From CANGTU01 sp046336655 (GTDB lineage: Bacteria > Bacteroidota > Bacteroidia > Flavobacteriales_D > Sanyastnellaceae): DNA of 33,473 nt. A program made the translations under genes and the position numbers. The stretch covers positions 1 to 33,473 of the forward strand of contig JBKDGH010000178.1 of NCBI GenBank assembly GCA_046336655.1, read 5' to 3'. How positions within the stretch are numbered: the first letter of the stretch is position 1; each line of letters starts with the position of its first letter. Shown here piece after piece: positions 1 to 8,234 of this stretch. The notes under the pieces are model-generated. The model did not search any database and had not been told where the DNA came from. It saw only the letters and a list, made by a program, of their open reading frames with translations.

Positions 1-1172
1 AGTCTATTCCTACCGGAGTCGACCAGAAAAAATTGCTCAGTCTGGGTCGTGCTTTGAGCACGCTTCCTGAAGGAGAAAAATTCTTCCGCAAAAGTCAGAA
101 GGTATTTGAAGACCGCCTGGCCATGCTCGAATCCGACAAGCTCGACTGGGGCATGGGCGAAATGCTTGCATACGCCACCCTTCTCAGCGAAGGACATCCT
201 GTGCGCGTGAGCGGACAAGACGTGGAGCGCGGCACATTCTCCCACCGTCACGCCGTGGTAAAAACGGATGAAGACGCCGAAAAGGAATTCATCATGCTGA
301 ATATGCTCGGCGTTGAACAGGCGCCGTTCCGCATCTACAACAGCCTGCTCTCTGAGTACGGTGTACTCGGATTTGACTACGGCTATGCCTTTGGCACACC
401 GCAAGGACTCACCATATGGGAAGCACAATTCGGCGACTTTAATAACGGTGCGCAAATCATGATTGATCAGTTCATCAGCGCAGCAGAAGACAAGTGGCGC
501 ACGATGAACGGAATTGTGATGCTTCTGCCGCATGGTTATGAGGGGCAAGGCTCCGAGCACAGCAGCGCGCGCCTTGAGCGTTTCCTGCAGTTGTGCGCGG
601 AGTTGAATATGCAGATCTGCAATTGCACGACACCGGCCAACTTCTTCCACTTGCTGCGCCGACAGGTGAAAAGCGAATACCGCAAACCTCTCGTAGTATT
701 TACACCGAAAAAACTGCTGCGCTACCCGAAAGCAGTCTCTTCCCTCAGCGAACTCGCCGCGGGATCATTCAGTGAATTGCTGGACGAGCCGGGAATCAGA
801 GCCGCAGAGACGGAAGTACTCGTATTCTGCTCCGGAAAAGTGTATTACGATATTCTGGAAGAGAAAGAAAAACTCGGCGTAACCGACCAAATGGCCGTGG
901 TGCGTATTGAGCAGCTTTATCCACTGCCTGAAATCCAAATCAGCGCTATGATGAAGCGGTATAAGAACGCATCGCGCGTTGTGTGGTGCCAGGAAGAGCC
1001 GGAAAATATGGGTGCATGGACCTATCTGCTGCGCACAGGCCTCGGCCGTGATATGCAGGTGGTATCCCTTCCGGCTTCTGCTTCGCCGGCCACCGGATCT
1101 CCTAAGGTGCACGAGCAACGCACCCGCGCTATGATGCACAAATTGTTTCAAAACGTTAAAGTGAACGCCTGA
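1..1172 (+). CDS. sucA: 2-oxoglutarate dehydrogenase E1 component, 3' part (5' end outside window)
   Basis: This is the C-terminal part of the thiamine-diphosphate-dependent E1 subunit, which decarboxylates 2-oxoglutarate in the TCA cycle and passes the succinyl group to E2. The reading frame is open from the first bases of the window (frame of position 3), so the gene begins upstream. The segment GHPVRVSGQDVERGTFSHRHAV is diagnostic of 2-oxoglutarate dehydrogenase E1; it lies in the pyrimidine-binding transketolase-like domain. The C-terminal domain follows, with LVVFTPKKLLRYPKA and the CQEEPENMGAW motif typical of the family end. The stop codon lies 19 bases before sucB, so the two genes almost certainly form one transcript. 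Nothing looks damaged in the visible part. The identification is family knowledge applied to clear motifs. Confidence 0.96.
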   Translation, partial: SIPTGVDQKKLLSLGRALSTLPEGEKFFRKSQKVFEDRLAMLESDKLDWGMGEMLAYATLLSEGHPVRVSGQDVERGTFSHRHAVVKTDEDAEKEFIMLNMLGVEQAPFRIYNSLLSEYGVLGFDYGYAFGTPQGLTIWEAQFGDFNNGAQIMIDQFISAAEDKWRTMNGIVMLLPHGYEGQGSEHSSARLERFLQLCAELNMQICNCTTPANFFHLLRRQVKSEYRKPLVVFTPKKLLRYPKAVSSLSELAAGSFSELLDEPGIRAAETEVLVFCSGKVYYDILEEKEKLGVTDQMAVVRIEQLYPLPEIQISAMMKRYKNASRVVWCQEEPENMGAWTYLLRTGLGRDMQVVSLPASASPATGSPKVHEQRTRAMMHKLFQNVKVNA

Positions 1173-1191
1173 CCAATCATTCCGACCTTCT

Positions 1192-2448
1192 ATGGGAAAA
1201 ATTGAAATGAAAGTGCCCTCACCGGGCGAATCCATCAGCGAAGTCATCATCGCCAACTGGCTCGTAAAAACGGGAGACTGGGTTGAAAAAGATCAGGTCA
1301 TTGCCGAAGTGGATTCGGACAAGGCCACCCTCGAACTTCCTGCGGAAGAAGCGGGAGTTATTACGCTCATGGCCAATAACGGAGATACCGTGCAGGTAGG
1401 TGCTGTGGTGTGTCTGATCGATACTGATGCTGCGCGTCCGGCCGACACTGCACCAGTGGCTAAAAAAGCAGAGGTTGCCGCTCCGGCAGCGACACCAGCT
1501 CCTGCTCCTGCTCCCGCGGCGGTTGCAGCACCTCAAGCCAGTGCATCTCATGCCACCGGTCACCCCTCACCTGCTGCGGCAAAGCTGATGGCAGAGAGCA
1601 ATATCACCGCCGCTCAGGTCAATGGCAGCGGTCCGGGCGGACGCATACTCAAATCCGATGTGCTTGCAGCAATCGCAGGTGGCATAGACATCTCAGGCGT
1701 GCCGGTGCGTGCCGGTGGACGGGAAGTGCGCCGCGAAAACATGACCAACCTCCGGAAGAAAATTGCCGAGCGTCTGGTTTCCGTGAAAAACACCACGGCC
1801 ATGCTCACCACATTCAACGAGGTGAATATGAAACCCGTAATGGACCTCCGCGCGAAATACAAGGATGTGTTCAAAGAAAAACACGGCGTCGGACTAGGCT
1901 TTATGTCGTTCTTCACGAAGGCAGTGTGCGAGGCACTGTATCATTTTCCCGCAGTCAATGCACAGATTCAGGGCAATGAGATTGTGTTCCATGACTATTG
2001 CGATATCGGAGTGGCCGTTTCAACCCCGAAAGGCCTTATGGTCCCTGTGGTGCGCAATGCAGAGTCGCTTAGCCTGGCAGACATTGAGAAGTCCATTGGT
2101 GCTGTTGCGAAGAAAGCCCGCGAAGGAAAAATCACTGTGGATGATATGCAGGGTGGCACATTCACCATTACCAATGGCGGTGTGTTCGGTTCGATGCTCA
2201 GTACCCCGATAATCAATCCTCCGCAAAGCGCTATTCTGGGTATGCATAATATTGTGGAACGCGCAGTGGTGGAAAATGGTCAGGTAGTGGTGCGCCCGAT
2301 TATGTATGTGGCACTCAGCTATGATCACCGCATCATTGACGGCCGCGAGAGCGTGGGCTTCCTGGTAAAAGTGAAGGAAATGCTCGAAAATCCGGAGCGC
2401 ATGATCTTCGGAGGGAAGCCATCGGAGGAAGTCCTCCTAGGTTTGTAA
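1192..2448 (+). CDS. sucB: Dihydrolipoyllysine succinyltransferase, E2 of 2-oxoglutarate dehydrogenase
   Basis: This 418-residue E2 core enzyme transfers succinyl from lipoate to CoA. Three parts are visible in order. A lipoyl domain occupies about residues 1-77, with lipoyl Lys44 in the DSDKATLELP motif. An Ala/Pro-rich linker runs over about 88-125, and a peripheral-subunit-binding domain over about 125-160 (PAAAKLMAE...GRILKSDV). The catalytic acyltransferase domain runs from about 185 to the end, with the HRIIDG motif (His379, Asp383). The length is normal for the family. The gene follows sucA by 19 bases and is followed by a hairpin, so sucAB looks like the end of a unit. The E3 subunit gene is not in the window. 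The EVDSDKATLELPAEEAG sequence fits an oxoglutarate rather than a pyruvate E2, and the sucA neighbour agrees. Confidence 0.97.
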   Translation: MGKIEMKVPSPGESISEVIIANWLVKTGDWVEKDQVIAEVDSDKATLELPAEEAGVITLMANNGDTVQVGAVVCLIDTDAARPADTAPVAKKAEVAAPAATPAPAPAPAAVAAPQASASHATGHPSPAAAKLMAESNITAAQVNGSGPGGRILKSDVLAAIAGGIDISGVPVRAGGREVRRENMTNLRKKIAERLVSVKNTTAMLTTFNEVNMKPVMDLRAKYKDVFKEKHGVGLGFMSFFTKAVCEALYHFPAVNAQIQGNEIVFHDYCDIGVAVSTPKGLMVPVVRNAESLSLADIEKSIGAVAKKAREGKITVDDMQGGTFTITNGGVFGSMLSTPIINPPQSAILGMHNIVERAVVENGQVVVRPIMYVALSYDHRIIDGRESVGFLVKVKEMLENPERMIFGGKPSEEVLLGL

Positions 2449-2469
2449 TACGTTTTCTAGTGATATCTG

Positions 2470-2497
2470 AAAGAGGGCCGCACAATGCGGCTCTTTT
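2470..2497 (+). terminator. Hairpin terminator after sucB
   Basis: AAAGAG-(GG bulge)-CCGC pairs with GCGG-CTCTTT around a five-base loop, and the right arm runs into TTTT. It starts 21 bases after the sucB stop codon. An ATG at 2485 lies inside this hairpin, which argues against using it as the start of the next gene. Confidence 0.7.
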
Positions 2498-2553
2498 CAT
2501 TTAACATAATCGCTATTTTATTTCTGTACCTTTCCCTCTCTGATGCCAATGCC

Positions 2554-3546
2554 ATGACCAAATTCTTTGCACTCATTCTTCTTTCTATTCTGCTCACACC
2601 AGCGCTGTCTGCTCAAACCCTGTGCAACGGCAATGGAAATGTGGTGGTGTACTCCAACTACGACGGAGGACAACTCACCATTAACGTGGATCAGAACATA
2701 CCCAATCTCAAAATCGGAATCTGCACCTATGAAGACTGTTCGGTGATCATTACCGGTCCGTTTGCGGGAAATGTCACTGCGGTGCGTTACGCCGGATTTC
2801 AGGGCGACAATGACCACTGCGGACTCGGGCTCGCGGGCACCACGGTGACGGGTGTGCCGTCCAACATCGTGACCGTCTTGTTTGCGCCACCGGCCTCGCA
2901 GAGTGACCCCAATGGCTATGGCAGCATCATTTGCGGCTACAGTTGTGGAACGGGAAATCAAGGCGGGTGCAATACGGCTACGCAAGTTGCCTCGTATTTC
3001 ACGAGCGTCTTCGGAGGCACCCTGCGCTCGTACTACAGCATATACGGCTGTTGGCCGATGACCGCCTTCAACGTATCGAACGGGGGCAATTGCTGTCCGG
3101 GCACCTCCAACGTACCTGCCGCTTCTTTCATTGCCTCGGATACGAGCATCTGTCCGGGTGACTGCATCACTTTCACGAACACCTCCACAGGCAATCCCAC
3201 AAGCTATGCCTGGAGTTTTCCGGGAGGCACACCATCCTCCTCCACCTCGGCCAACCCGGGCACCATTTGCTATGCAGCCGACGGCACCTATACCGCTTCT
3301 CTGACCGCTACCGGATCTGGAGGCTCAACTAATGCCCAGCAAGTCATCCAGGTAGGCCCGTGTGAAGTGCCCGGATGCACCTACGATCAGGCCGTTAACT
3401 TCAATCCGCTGGCTACTACGGACAACGGCACCTGCGTATTTGGTGACTGCGTGACGAACTGTCCGGCCGACCTCGATGGCAACGGCACAGTGGGCGTGGG
3501 CGACCTGCTTTTATTCATCGCGGCATTCGGCACGACATGTCCGTGA
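2554..3546 (+). CDS. Secreted PKD-domain protein with cysteine motif and dockerin-like C-terminus
   Basis: The preferred start is the ATG at 2554, because it opens a clean signal peptide (MTKFFALILLSILLTPALSAQ). The upstream ATG at 2485 lies in the sucB terminator. The mature protein is rich in Cys, Gly, Ser and Thr. An unassigned N-terminal half is followed by a PKD-like domain at about residues 188-268, with the typical YAWSFPGG and GTYTASLTATG segments. Next comes a cysteine motif starting at 275 (CTYDQAVNFNPLA...DNGTC), a pattern I know from Bacteroidota secreted proteins. A loop at about 306-321 (DLDGNGTVGVGDLLLF) resembles a calcium-binding dockerin/EF-hand loop. No standard T9SS sorting domain is seen. 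The protein is therefore exported and probably extracellular or surface-bound; its target is unknown. Confidence 0.8.
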   Translation: MTKFFALILLSILLTPALSAQTLCNGNGNVVVYSNYDGGQLTINVDQNIPNLKIGICTYEDCSVIITGPFAGNVTAVRYAGFQGDNDHCGLGLAGTTVTGVPSNIVTVLFAPPASQSDPNGYGSIICGYSCGTGNQGGCNTATQVASYFTSVFGGTLRSYYSIYGCWPMTAFNVSNGGNCCPGTSNVPAASFIASDTSICPGDCITFTNTSTGNPTSYAWSFPGGTPSSSTSANPGTICYAADGTYTASLTATGSGGSTNAQQVIQVGPCEVPGCTYDQAVNFNPLATTDNGTCVFGDCVTNCPADLDGNGTVGVGDLLLFIAAFGTTCP

Positions 3547-3554
3547 GTAAAGAG

Positions 3555-3614
3555 GTTAAAAAAATCACGGAAATACCTGTCGTTTCGCTTCTACGCGCCT
3601 AATTTTGCGCAACT
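3555..3614 (+). promoter_or_regulatory. Promoter of nuoA-E
   Basis: A TAATTTTG element at 3600-3607 matches the Bacteroidota -7 consensus TAnnTTTG. The -33 element is weak (CTG at 3577-3579, 20 bases upstream). An A-tract (GTTAAAAAAA) begins 45 bases before the -7 element. The 15-base stretch CGCCTAATTTTGCGC recurs exactly in front of nuoF, with the A-tract at the same distance. Transcription would start near 3614, about 25 bases before the nuoA ATG. Confidence 0.72.
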
Positions 3615-3638
3615 CCGATAAACACGGAACAATTGCGT

Positions 3639-4010
3639 ATGGATGCAACCGCACACCTCTGGGATTATCTCCCCATCGTAATCATGGCCGCAGTGGCTCT
3701 CGGCTTTGTGGTAACGGTAATGACCCTTACCCACATGGTCGGACCGCGCCGCAAGAATGCAATCAAAGACGATCCTTTTGAATGCGGAATACCCGTGCAG
3801 GGCAACGCGCGCACGCCTTTTTCCATCAAGTACTTTCTGGTCGCTATCCTCTTCGTACTGTTCGATGTGGAAGTGATTTTCATGTATCCCTGGGCGGTGA
3901 ATTTCCGCGAGCTCGGAGTATTCGGTCTCTGGGAAATGTTCGCATTCATGGGACTGATGATCGTGGGGCTGGTGTACATCATCCGCCGCGGCGCACTGAA
4001 ATGGGAATAA
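3639..4010 (+). CDS. nuoA: NADH-quinone oxidoreductase subunit A
   Basis: This small membrane subunit of complex I lies next to NuoH at the quinone-site end of the membrane arm. The protein (123 residues from the ATG at 3639) shows three hydrophobic segments and the signature KDDPFECGIPVQGNARTPF between the first and second, followed by FDVEVIFMYPWAV, typical of NuoA/ND3. A TTG at 3633 in the same frame could add two residues, but the ATG is more likely. It is the first gene of the nuoA-E unit, directly behind a recognisable promoter, with 59 bases to nuoB. Confidence 0.96.
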   Translation: MDATAHLWDYLPIVIMAAVALGFVVTVMTLTHMVGPRRKNAIKDDPFECGIPVQGNARTPFSIKYFLVAILFVLFDVEVIFMYPWAVNFRELGVFGLWEMFAFMGLMIVGLVYIIRRGALKWE

Positions 4011-4069
4011 CTGAACACCTGTTCTGAAAAGCGGTTTAAATACTGCACACTACACCAACACACGCACAC

Positions 4070-4621
4070 ATGAGTATACAGGTAGATATCCGACCCGAAC
4101 ATAAGCCGGAAGGCCTTGAAGGTTCTGGTTTTTTCGCCACCTCACTCGACAAGGCGGTGGGCCTCGCCCGCGCCAACTCGCTGTGGCCGTTGCCTTTTGC
4201 CACCTCCTGCTGCGGCATCGAGTTTATGGCTACCATGGCTTCGCACTATGACCTTGCACGATTCGGTTCCGAGCGCCTGAGTTTCTCACCGCGCCAGGCT
4301 GACCTGCTGATGGTGATGGGAACCATTTCCAAGAAAATGGGTCCGATCCTCCGTCAGGTGTACGAGCAGATGGCCGAACCGAAGTGGGTGCTCAGCATGG
4401 GCGCATGCGCCTCAACCGGCGGCATCTTCGACACGTACAGCGTGCTTCAGGGGATTGACCGCATCATTCCGGTGGATGTGTACATTCCCGGCTGCCCGCC
4501 GCGTCCTGAGCAGGTGCTCGACGGCATCCTGAAGATTCAGGAGCTCGCGAAGAATGAAGGGGTGAACCGCCGCAAATCACCCGAGTACAAAGCAATGCTT
4601 GAACAATACGGATTATCCTGA
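4070..4621 (+). CDS. nuoB: NADH-quinone oxidoreductase subunit B (cluster N2)
   Basis: This 183-residue peripheral-arm subunit carries iron-sulfur cluster N2, the last electron carrier before quinone. The four cluster ligands are visible: the tandem Cys47-Cys48 in TSCCGIEFM, Cys113 in GACASTGG and Cys142 in PGCPPRPE. Length and motifs are ordinary for the family. Its TGA stop overlaps the nuoC ATG by one base (TGATG), so translation of the two is probably coupled. Confidence 0.98.
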   Translation: MSIQVDIRPEHKPEGLEGSGFFATSLDKAVGLARANSLWPLPFATSCCGIEFMATMASHYDLARFGSERLSFSPRQADLLMVMGTISKKMGPILRQVYEQMAEPKWVLSMGACASTGGIFDTYSVLQGIDRIIPVDVYIPGCPPRPEQVLDGILKIQELAKNEGVNRRKSPEYKAMLEQYGLS

Positions 4622-5160
4622 TGCATCATCCCCATTCACCCCGCGTATTTCCAGGAGCTCAGGAGCTTCATGACGAAGTACGCGCATTCCTCGACCAGCG
4701 CTTCCCCGGAGCAGTAGTATCGAGCCAGCTCGATTACGACTTCCCGGTATTTGTGGTGGAAAAGGCACAGGTCATTGACATTATTGCGGCACTGAAATCC
4801 GATGCTGCAATGGCTTTTGGATTCCTCACCACAATGTGCGGCTTGCACTTCCCTGACAACAAGGGAGCAGAGTTTGCGCTGATGTACCAGCTGCACAATA
4901 TGCCCGCTAACAAGCGTATTCGCCTGAAAGTATTCATGGCGGCCAATGACATTGAAATGCCTACACTTACTAACCTCTGGCCTACGGCCAATTGGATGGA
5001 GCGCGAGGCATTTGACTTCTTCGGCTTCCGTTTCAAAGGCCACCCTGACCTGCGCCGCATCCTCAACATGGATGAAATGACGTACCATCCTCTGCGCAAG
5101 GAATATGCATTGGAGGATGCAAGTCGTCATGACAAAGAAGACAAGTATTTCGGCAGATAA
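4621..5160 (+). CDS. nuoC: NADH-quinone oxidoreductase subunit C
   Basis: This 179-residue subunit corresponds to the 30 kDa subunit of complex I, part of the connecting module that contacts NuoD and NuoB. The family signature is clear near the C-terminus (WMEREAFDFFGFRFKGHPDLRRIL). It is a separate gene here, not fused to nuoD as in Escherichia coli. It overlaps nuoB by one base and is followed by nuoD after 17 bases. Confidence 0.96.
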   Translation: MHHPHSPRVFPGAQELHDEVRAFLDQRFPGAVVSSQLDYDFPVFVVEKAQVIDIIAALKSDAAMAFGFLTTMCGLHFPDNKGAEFALMYQLHNMPANKRIRLKVFMAANDIEMPTLTNLWPTANWMEREAFDFFGFRFKGHPDLRRILNMDEMTYHPLRKEYALEDASRHDKEDKYFGR

Positions 5161-5177
5161 TTTCGCTTACACGCACA

Positions 5178-6401
5178 ATGGCAACACCCAATCATATCGG
5201 TCAGGCATTAGCACCCACTGCGCAGGCCATCGAAGACAAGGATTACAGCATCCTCAACCTCGGTCCTACGCACCCTGCTACGCACGGCATTTTTCAGAAC
5301 ATCCTTAAAATGGATGGCGAAATAATCCGTCATGCTGATCCCACCATCGGATACATTCACCGGGCTTTTGAAAAACTTGCCGAGCGTCGACCTTACGCGC
5401 AGATCACACCGATTACTGACCGTCTGAACTATTGCTCGTCTCCCATCAACAACATGGGATGGCACATGACAGTAGAGAAGCTGATCGGATGTGACGTGCC
5501 AAAGCGTGCGCAGTATCTCCGTGTGATCATCATGGAGCTTGCGCGCATTGCCGATCACATCGTGTGTGACACGGTGATTGCGGTGGATACAGGAGCCATG
5601 ACCGGCTTTCTGTACCTCTTTCAGTGGCGTGAGAAGATTTACGAGATCTATGAAGAAGTATGCGGTGCGCGCCTTACCACCAACATTGGCCGCATTGGAG
5701 GAATGGAACGCGACTTTTCAGAAACCGCATGGCGCAAGCTGAATGCCTTCATGAAGGAGTTTCCAAAAGCGCTGGAAGAATTTGACAAGCTCGTTACCCG
5801 CAACCGCATTTTCGTGGATCGCACCGTAGGCACAGGTCCCATCACCGCCGAGCGTGCTCTCGAATATGGATTCACCGGTCCTAACCTACGCGCGGCAGGC
5901 GTGGATTATGATGTGCGCGTGATGAATCCGTATTCATCGTACGAAGATTTTCAGTTCACCATTCCGGTAGGAACCAGTGGTGATACCTATGACCGTTATA
6001 TGGTTCGTCTTGCAGAGATGTGGGAGAGTTACCGCATCATTGAGCAGGCCATTGCGAAAATGCCTGACGGGCCGATTCATGCCGATGTCCCTGAGTTTTA
6101 TCTACCACCCAAACAGGAAGTATACAGCCAGATGGAAGCGCTGATTTATCACTTCAAAATTGTGATGGGTGAAACCGACGTGCCCAAAGGCGAAGTGTAT
6201 CACTGCGTGGAAGGCGGCAACGGAGAGCTCGGATTCTATCTGGTGAGCGATGGAGGCCGCACTCCATATCGGCTGCACTTCCGCAGACCGTGCTACATCT
6301 ACTATCAAGCATATCCTGAGATGATTACTAACGGCATGCTGAGTGATGCCATTCTCACCATGAGCAGCATGAATGTGATTGCTGGTGAGCTTGACGCTTA
6401 A
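5178..6401 (+). CDS. nuoD: NADH-quinone oxidoreductase subunit D
   Basis: This 407-residue homologue of the 49 kDa subunit is related to the large subunit of [NiFe] hydrogenases and forms the quinone pocket together with NuoB. Recognisable parts are LGPTHPATHG near the N-terminus, DRLNYCSSPINNMGW, the NIGRIGGMERDF region, and the C-terminal GELGFYLVSDGGRTPYRLHF followed by RRPCY. The start at 5178 gives a family-length protein. The next gene begins 34 bases after its stop. Confidence 0.98.
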   Translation: MATPNHIGQALAPTAQAIEDKDYSILNLGPTHPATHGIFQNILKMDGEIIRHADPTIGYIHRAFEKLAERRPYAQITPITDRLNYCSSPINNMGWHMTVEKLIGCDVPKRAQYLRVIIMELARIADHIVCDTVIAVDTGAMTGFLYLFQWREKIYEIYEEVCGARLTTNIGRIGGMERDFSETAWRKLNAFMKEFPKALEEFDKLVTRNRIFVDRTVGTGPITAERALEYGFTGPNLRAAGVDYDVRVMNPYSSYEDFQFTIPVGTSGDTYDRYMVRLAEMWESYRIIEQAIAKMPDGPIHADVPEFYLPPKQEVYSQMEALIYHFKIVMGETDVPKGEVYHCVEGGNGELGFYLVSDGGRTPYRLHFRRPCYIYYQAYPEMITNGMLSDAILTMSSMNVIAGELDA

Positions 6402-6435
6402 ACGACTTTACAGACCCATTTCCTCAAAGAACGCT

Positions 6436-6969
6436 ATGTCCACACCTGCATTTTCTCCTGAAACCTTAGCCCTGGTTGAAACCATCAAGCGCCGCTATCC
6501 GGCTGACCGGCAGAAGAGCGCGCTGATTCCTGTGCTGCATCTTGCGCAGGCAGAGTTTGACGGCTGGCTGAGTGTGCCTGTGATGGACTATGTGGCAACG
6601 CTGCTTCACCTGCAGCCGATTGAGGTGTATGAAGTGGCATCATTCTACTCCATGTTCAATCTGAAGCCGGTGGGCAGATGCGTGCTCGAAGTATGCCGCA
6701 CCAGTTCATGCTGGCTGATGGGAGCAGAAGATGTCGTGAAGCATATTGAGAAAAAACTGAACATCAAAGCAGGAGAAACGACCAAAGACGGCATGTTCAC
6801 GCTGAAGACGGTCGAATGTCTGGGCTCCTGCGGTACCGCGCCAATGCTTCAGTGCGGTTCGGATTACTATGAAAATCTGACTCTCGAGAAAGTAGACAAG
6901 CTCATCAACGAGCTCCGCACCGACGGCCGTCGCCGCACCTATCCTACACCCGACCGGGCACAGGTCTGA
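6436..6969 (+). CDS. nuoE: NADH-quinone oxidoreductase subunit E (24 kDa, 2Fe-2S)
   Basis: This thioredoxin-fold subunit carries the off-path 2Fe-2S cluster N1a and pairs with NuoF. The ligands follow the normal spacing: CRTSSC (C-x4-C) and, further on, CLGSC (C-x3-C). The frame is open back to 6379 inside nuoD, but the ATG at 6436 (MSTPAFSPE) is the better start because it removes an implausible Arg-rich extension and gives 177 residues, normal for the family. This is the last nuo gene before the interruption. In most bacteria nuoF follows directly; here it lies almost 10 kb downstream. Only a weak hairpin without a T-run is seen after it (about 6974-6996). Confidence 0.95.
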   Translation: MSTPAFSPETLALVETIKRRYPADRQKSALIPVLHLAQAEFDGWLSVPVMDYVATLLHLQPIEVYEVASFYSMFNLKPVGRCVLEVCRTSSCWLMGAEDVVKHIEKKLNIKAGETTKDGMFTLKTVECLGSCGTAPMLQCGSDYYENLTLEKVDKLINELRTDGRRRTYPTPDRAQV

Positions 6970-7086
6970 GCCTTAGCACATTGGTGCTCCGGCAAGTAAA
7001 TCGACGTGAACAACTCACAACAACCGAGTTTGCCCGTGCACATTTCTTCTAAAAACTCCCTGGCACTAAATTCAGTGTTTCCTTTT

Positions 7087-8010
7087 TCAATTGTGATTCA
7101 CGACAAAGGGTCGTCGGCCACTGCCGACCACCATGATGTAGTAACCCTGGGCCAGCCCGGACACATCCACCCACTGTGATTGTTCAGTGATTCTGCCTGA
7201 TTGTACCAACACACCAGTTGCTGTGAGAATGGTGTAGTCCAATTGTCCGTAAGGACTCTCCACTCGAATCTCAGTTTGAGTGGGATTGGGGTAAAGTGAA
7301 AATGCTAAATTCTCAACTTCGGATACACTTACGGGATTGCAACTCTCATTCGTAGGAACGACCTCTATCGGGGGGAAATTATTGCCGCCAAACGAAACTC
7401 CCAAAGTTCCGTAAGTGTAACATTCTAGTATAGTTGCGAATCCAAATCCAACTTGAGGAAATGAAAAAATTCCGTTCAGAGTGCCAATCCCTTCAATCAA
7501 AGTGCCATCAAATCCATATCCATATTCCAGAACAATTCTCCACTGCTCACCAATCAGAACACTGTCTCTTGAAGTTACTACAAAGGATTGGTCCTCCCAA
7601 TCCTCAACAATAAAATGAATGTCCAGCGTATCACCCGGCTGCTTATCTGCGTCAAACAACAGCACTTCTTCCTGATTAACCCCAGGCAATCTCGCATAAA
7701 TCGCATGTTCCGATGAACGCACGTAAACATAGAGTTCCGGACTCGTGCTGTAATCCTGATACGTCACGTTTCCTCCGGACACTTCCACTTCTGTCCAATG
7801 AGAAGAGCGATGAATAGGAATATATTCAACGCCCCCCACAATCTCTATTTCCTGAGAAAAAAGGAACTGCAAGATGGCGGGAGGAGGTAGGGGCCAACCG
7901 GCCTGACTATCGAATTGCATCCAGGTCACAGGCTGCTGAAACAACTCGTTCTGCCCAATTAATGAGGCACTTAATGCAATGCCAAACAAAACCAGCCTGA
8001 ATTTAATCAT
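7087..8010 (-). CDS. Secreted protein with T9SS type A sorting domain
   Basis: This minus-strand gene faces nuoE. The frame is open from 8049, but the ATG at 8010 is preferred: it starts a typical signal peptide (MIKFRLVLFGIALSASLIGQ), and the likely promoter leaves too little leader for the earlier ATG. The middle of the protein is beta-rich and unrecognised. The last 70 or so residues form a T9SS C-terminal sorting domain: SLYPNPTQTEIRVESP, then a GVLVQSGRI strand, GLAQGYYIMVV and a basic end. This predicts export through the outer membrane and attachment to the surface or release. No catalytic motif is visible. Confidence 0.85.
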   Translation of the reverse strand: MIKFRLVLFGIALSASLIGQNELFQQPVTWMQFDSQAGWPLPPPAILQFLFSQEIEIVGGVEYIPIHRSSHWTEVEVSGGNVTYQDYSTSPELYVYVRSSEHAIYARLPGVNQEEVLLFDADKQPGDTLDIHFIVEDWEDQSFVVTSRDSVLIGEQWRIVLEYGYGFDGTLIEGIGTLNGIFSFPQVGFGFATILECYTYGTLGVSFGGNNFPPIEVVPTNESCNPVSVSEVENLAFSLYPNPTQTEIRVESPYGQLDYTILTATGVLVQSGRITEQSQWVDVSGLAQGYYIMVVGSGRRPFVVNHN

Positions 8011-8058
8011 CCTTTCAGATTTGGGGACGTGTACATGGGATATCTGCAATGCTCAACC

Positions 8059-8088
8059 GAAAAGTAGCCATTTTCCCGTACAATTCAA
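8059..8088 (-). promoter_or_regulatory. Putative promoter of the minus-strand T9SS gene
   Basis: On the minus strand a TTG (plus-strand 8086-8088) is followed after 19 bases by TACTTTTC (8059-8066), seven of eight bases of the TAnnTTTG consensus. It lies about 50 bases before the ATG at 8010. Confidence 0.5.
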
Positions 8089-8234
8089 TTTTTTCATAGA
8101 GTAGTCTATTTCTTCCTGCCAGCAATTTCGAATGGCCCCGTGTTTTGATTCACTCGCTCTACTCATTTCACATAAGCCCACTGGCATGCTTCCACACCTG
8201 CATATTTGCTCACCTGTCTGCTTATCTTTCCTCC

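Noticed and set aside
2485..2553. Upstream ATG at 2485 as the start of the PKD protein
   Set aside because: It sits in the loop of the sucB terminator, and the ATG at 2554 gives a clean signal peptide.
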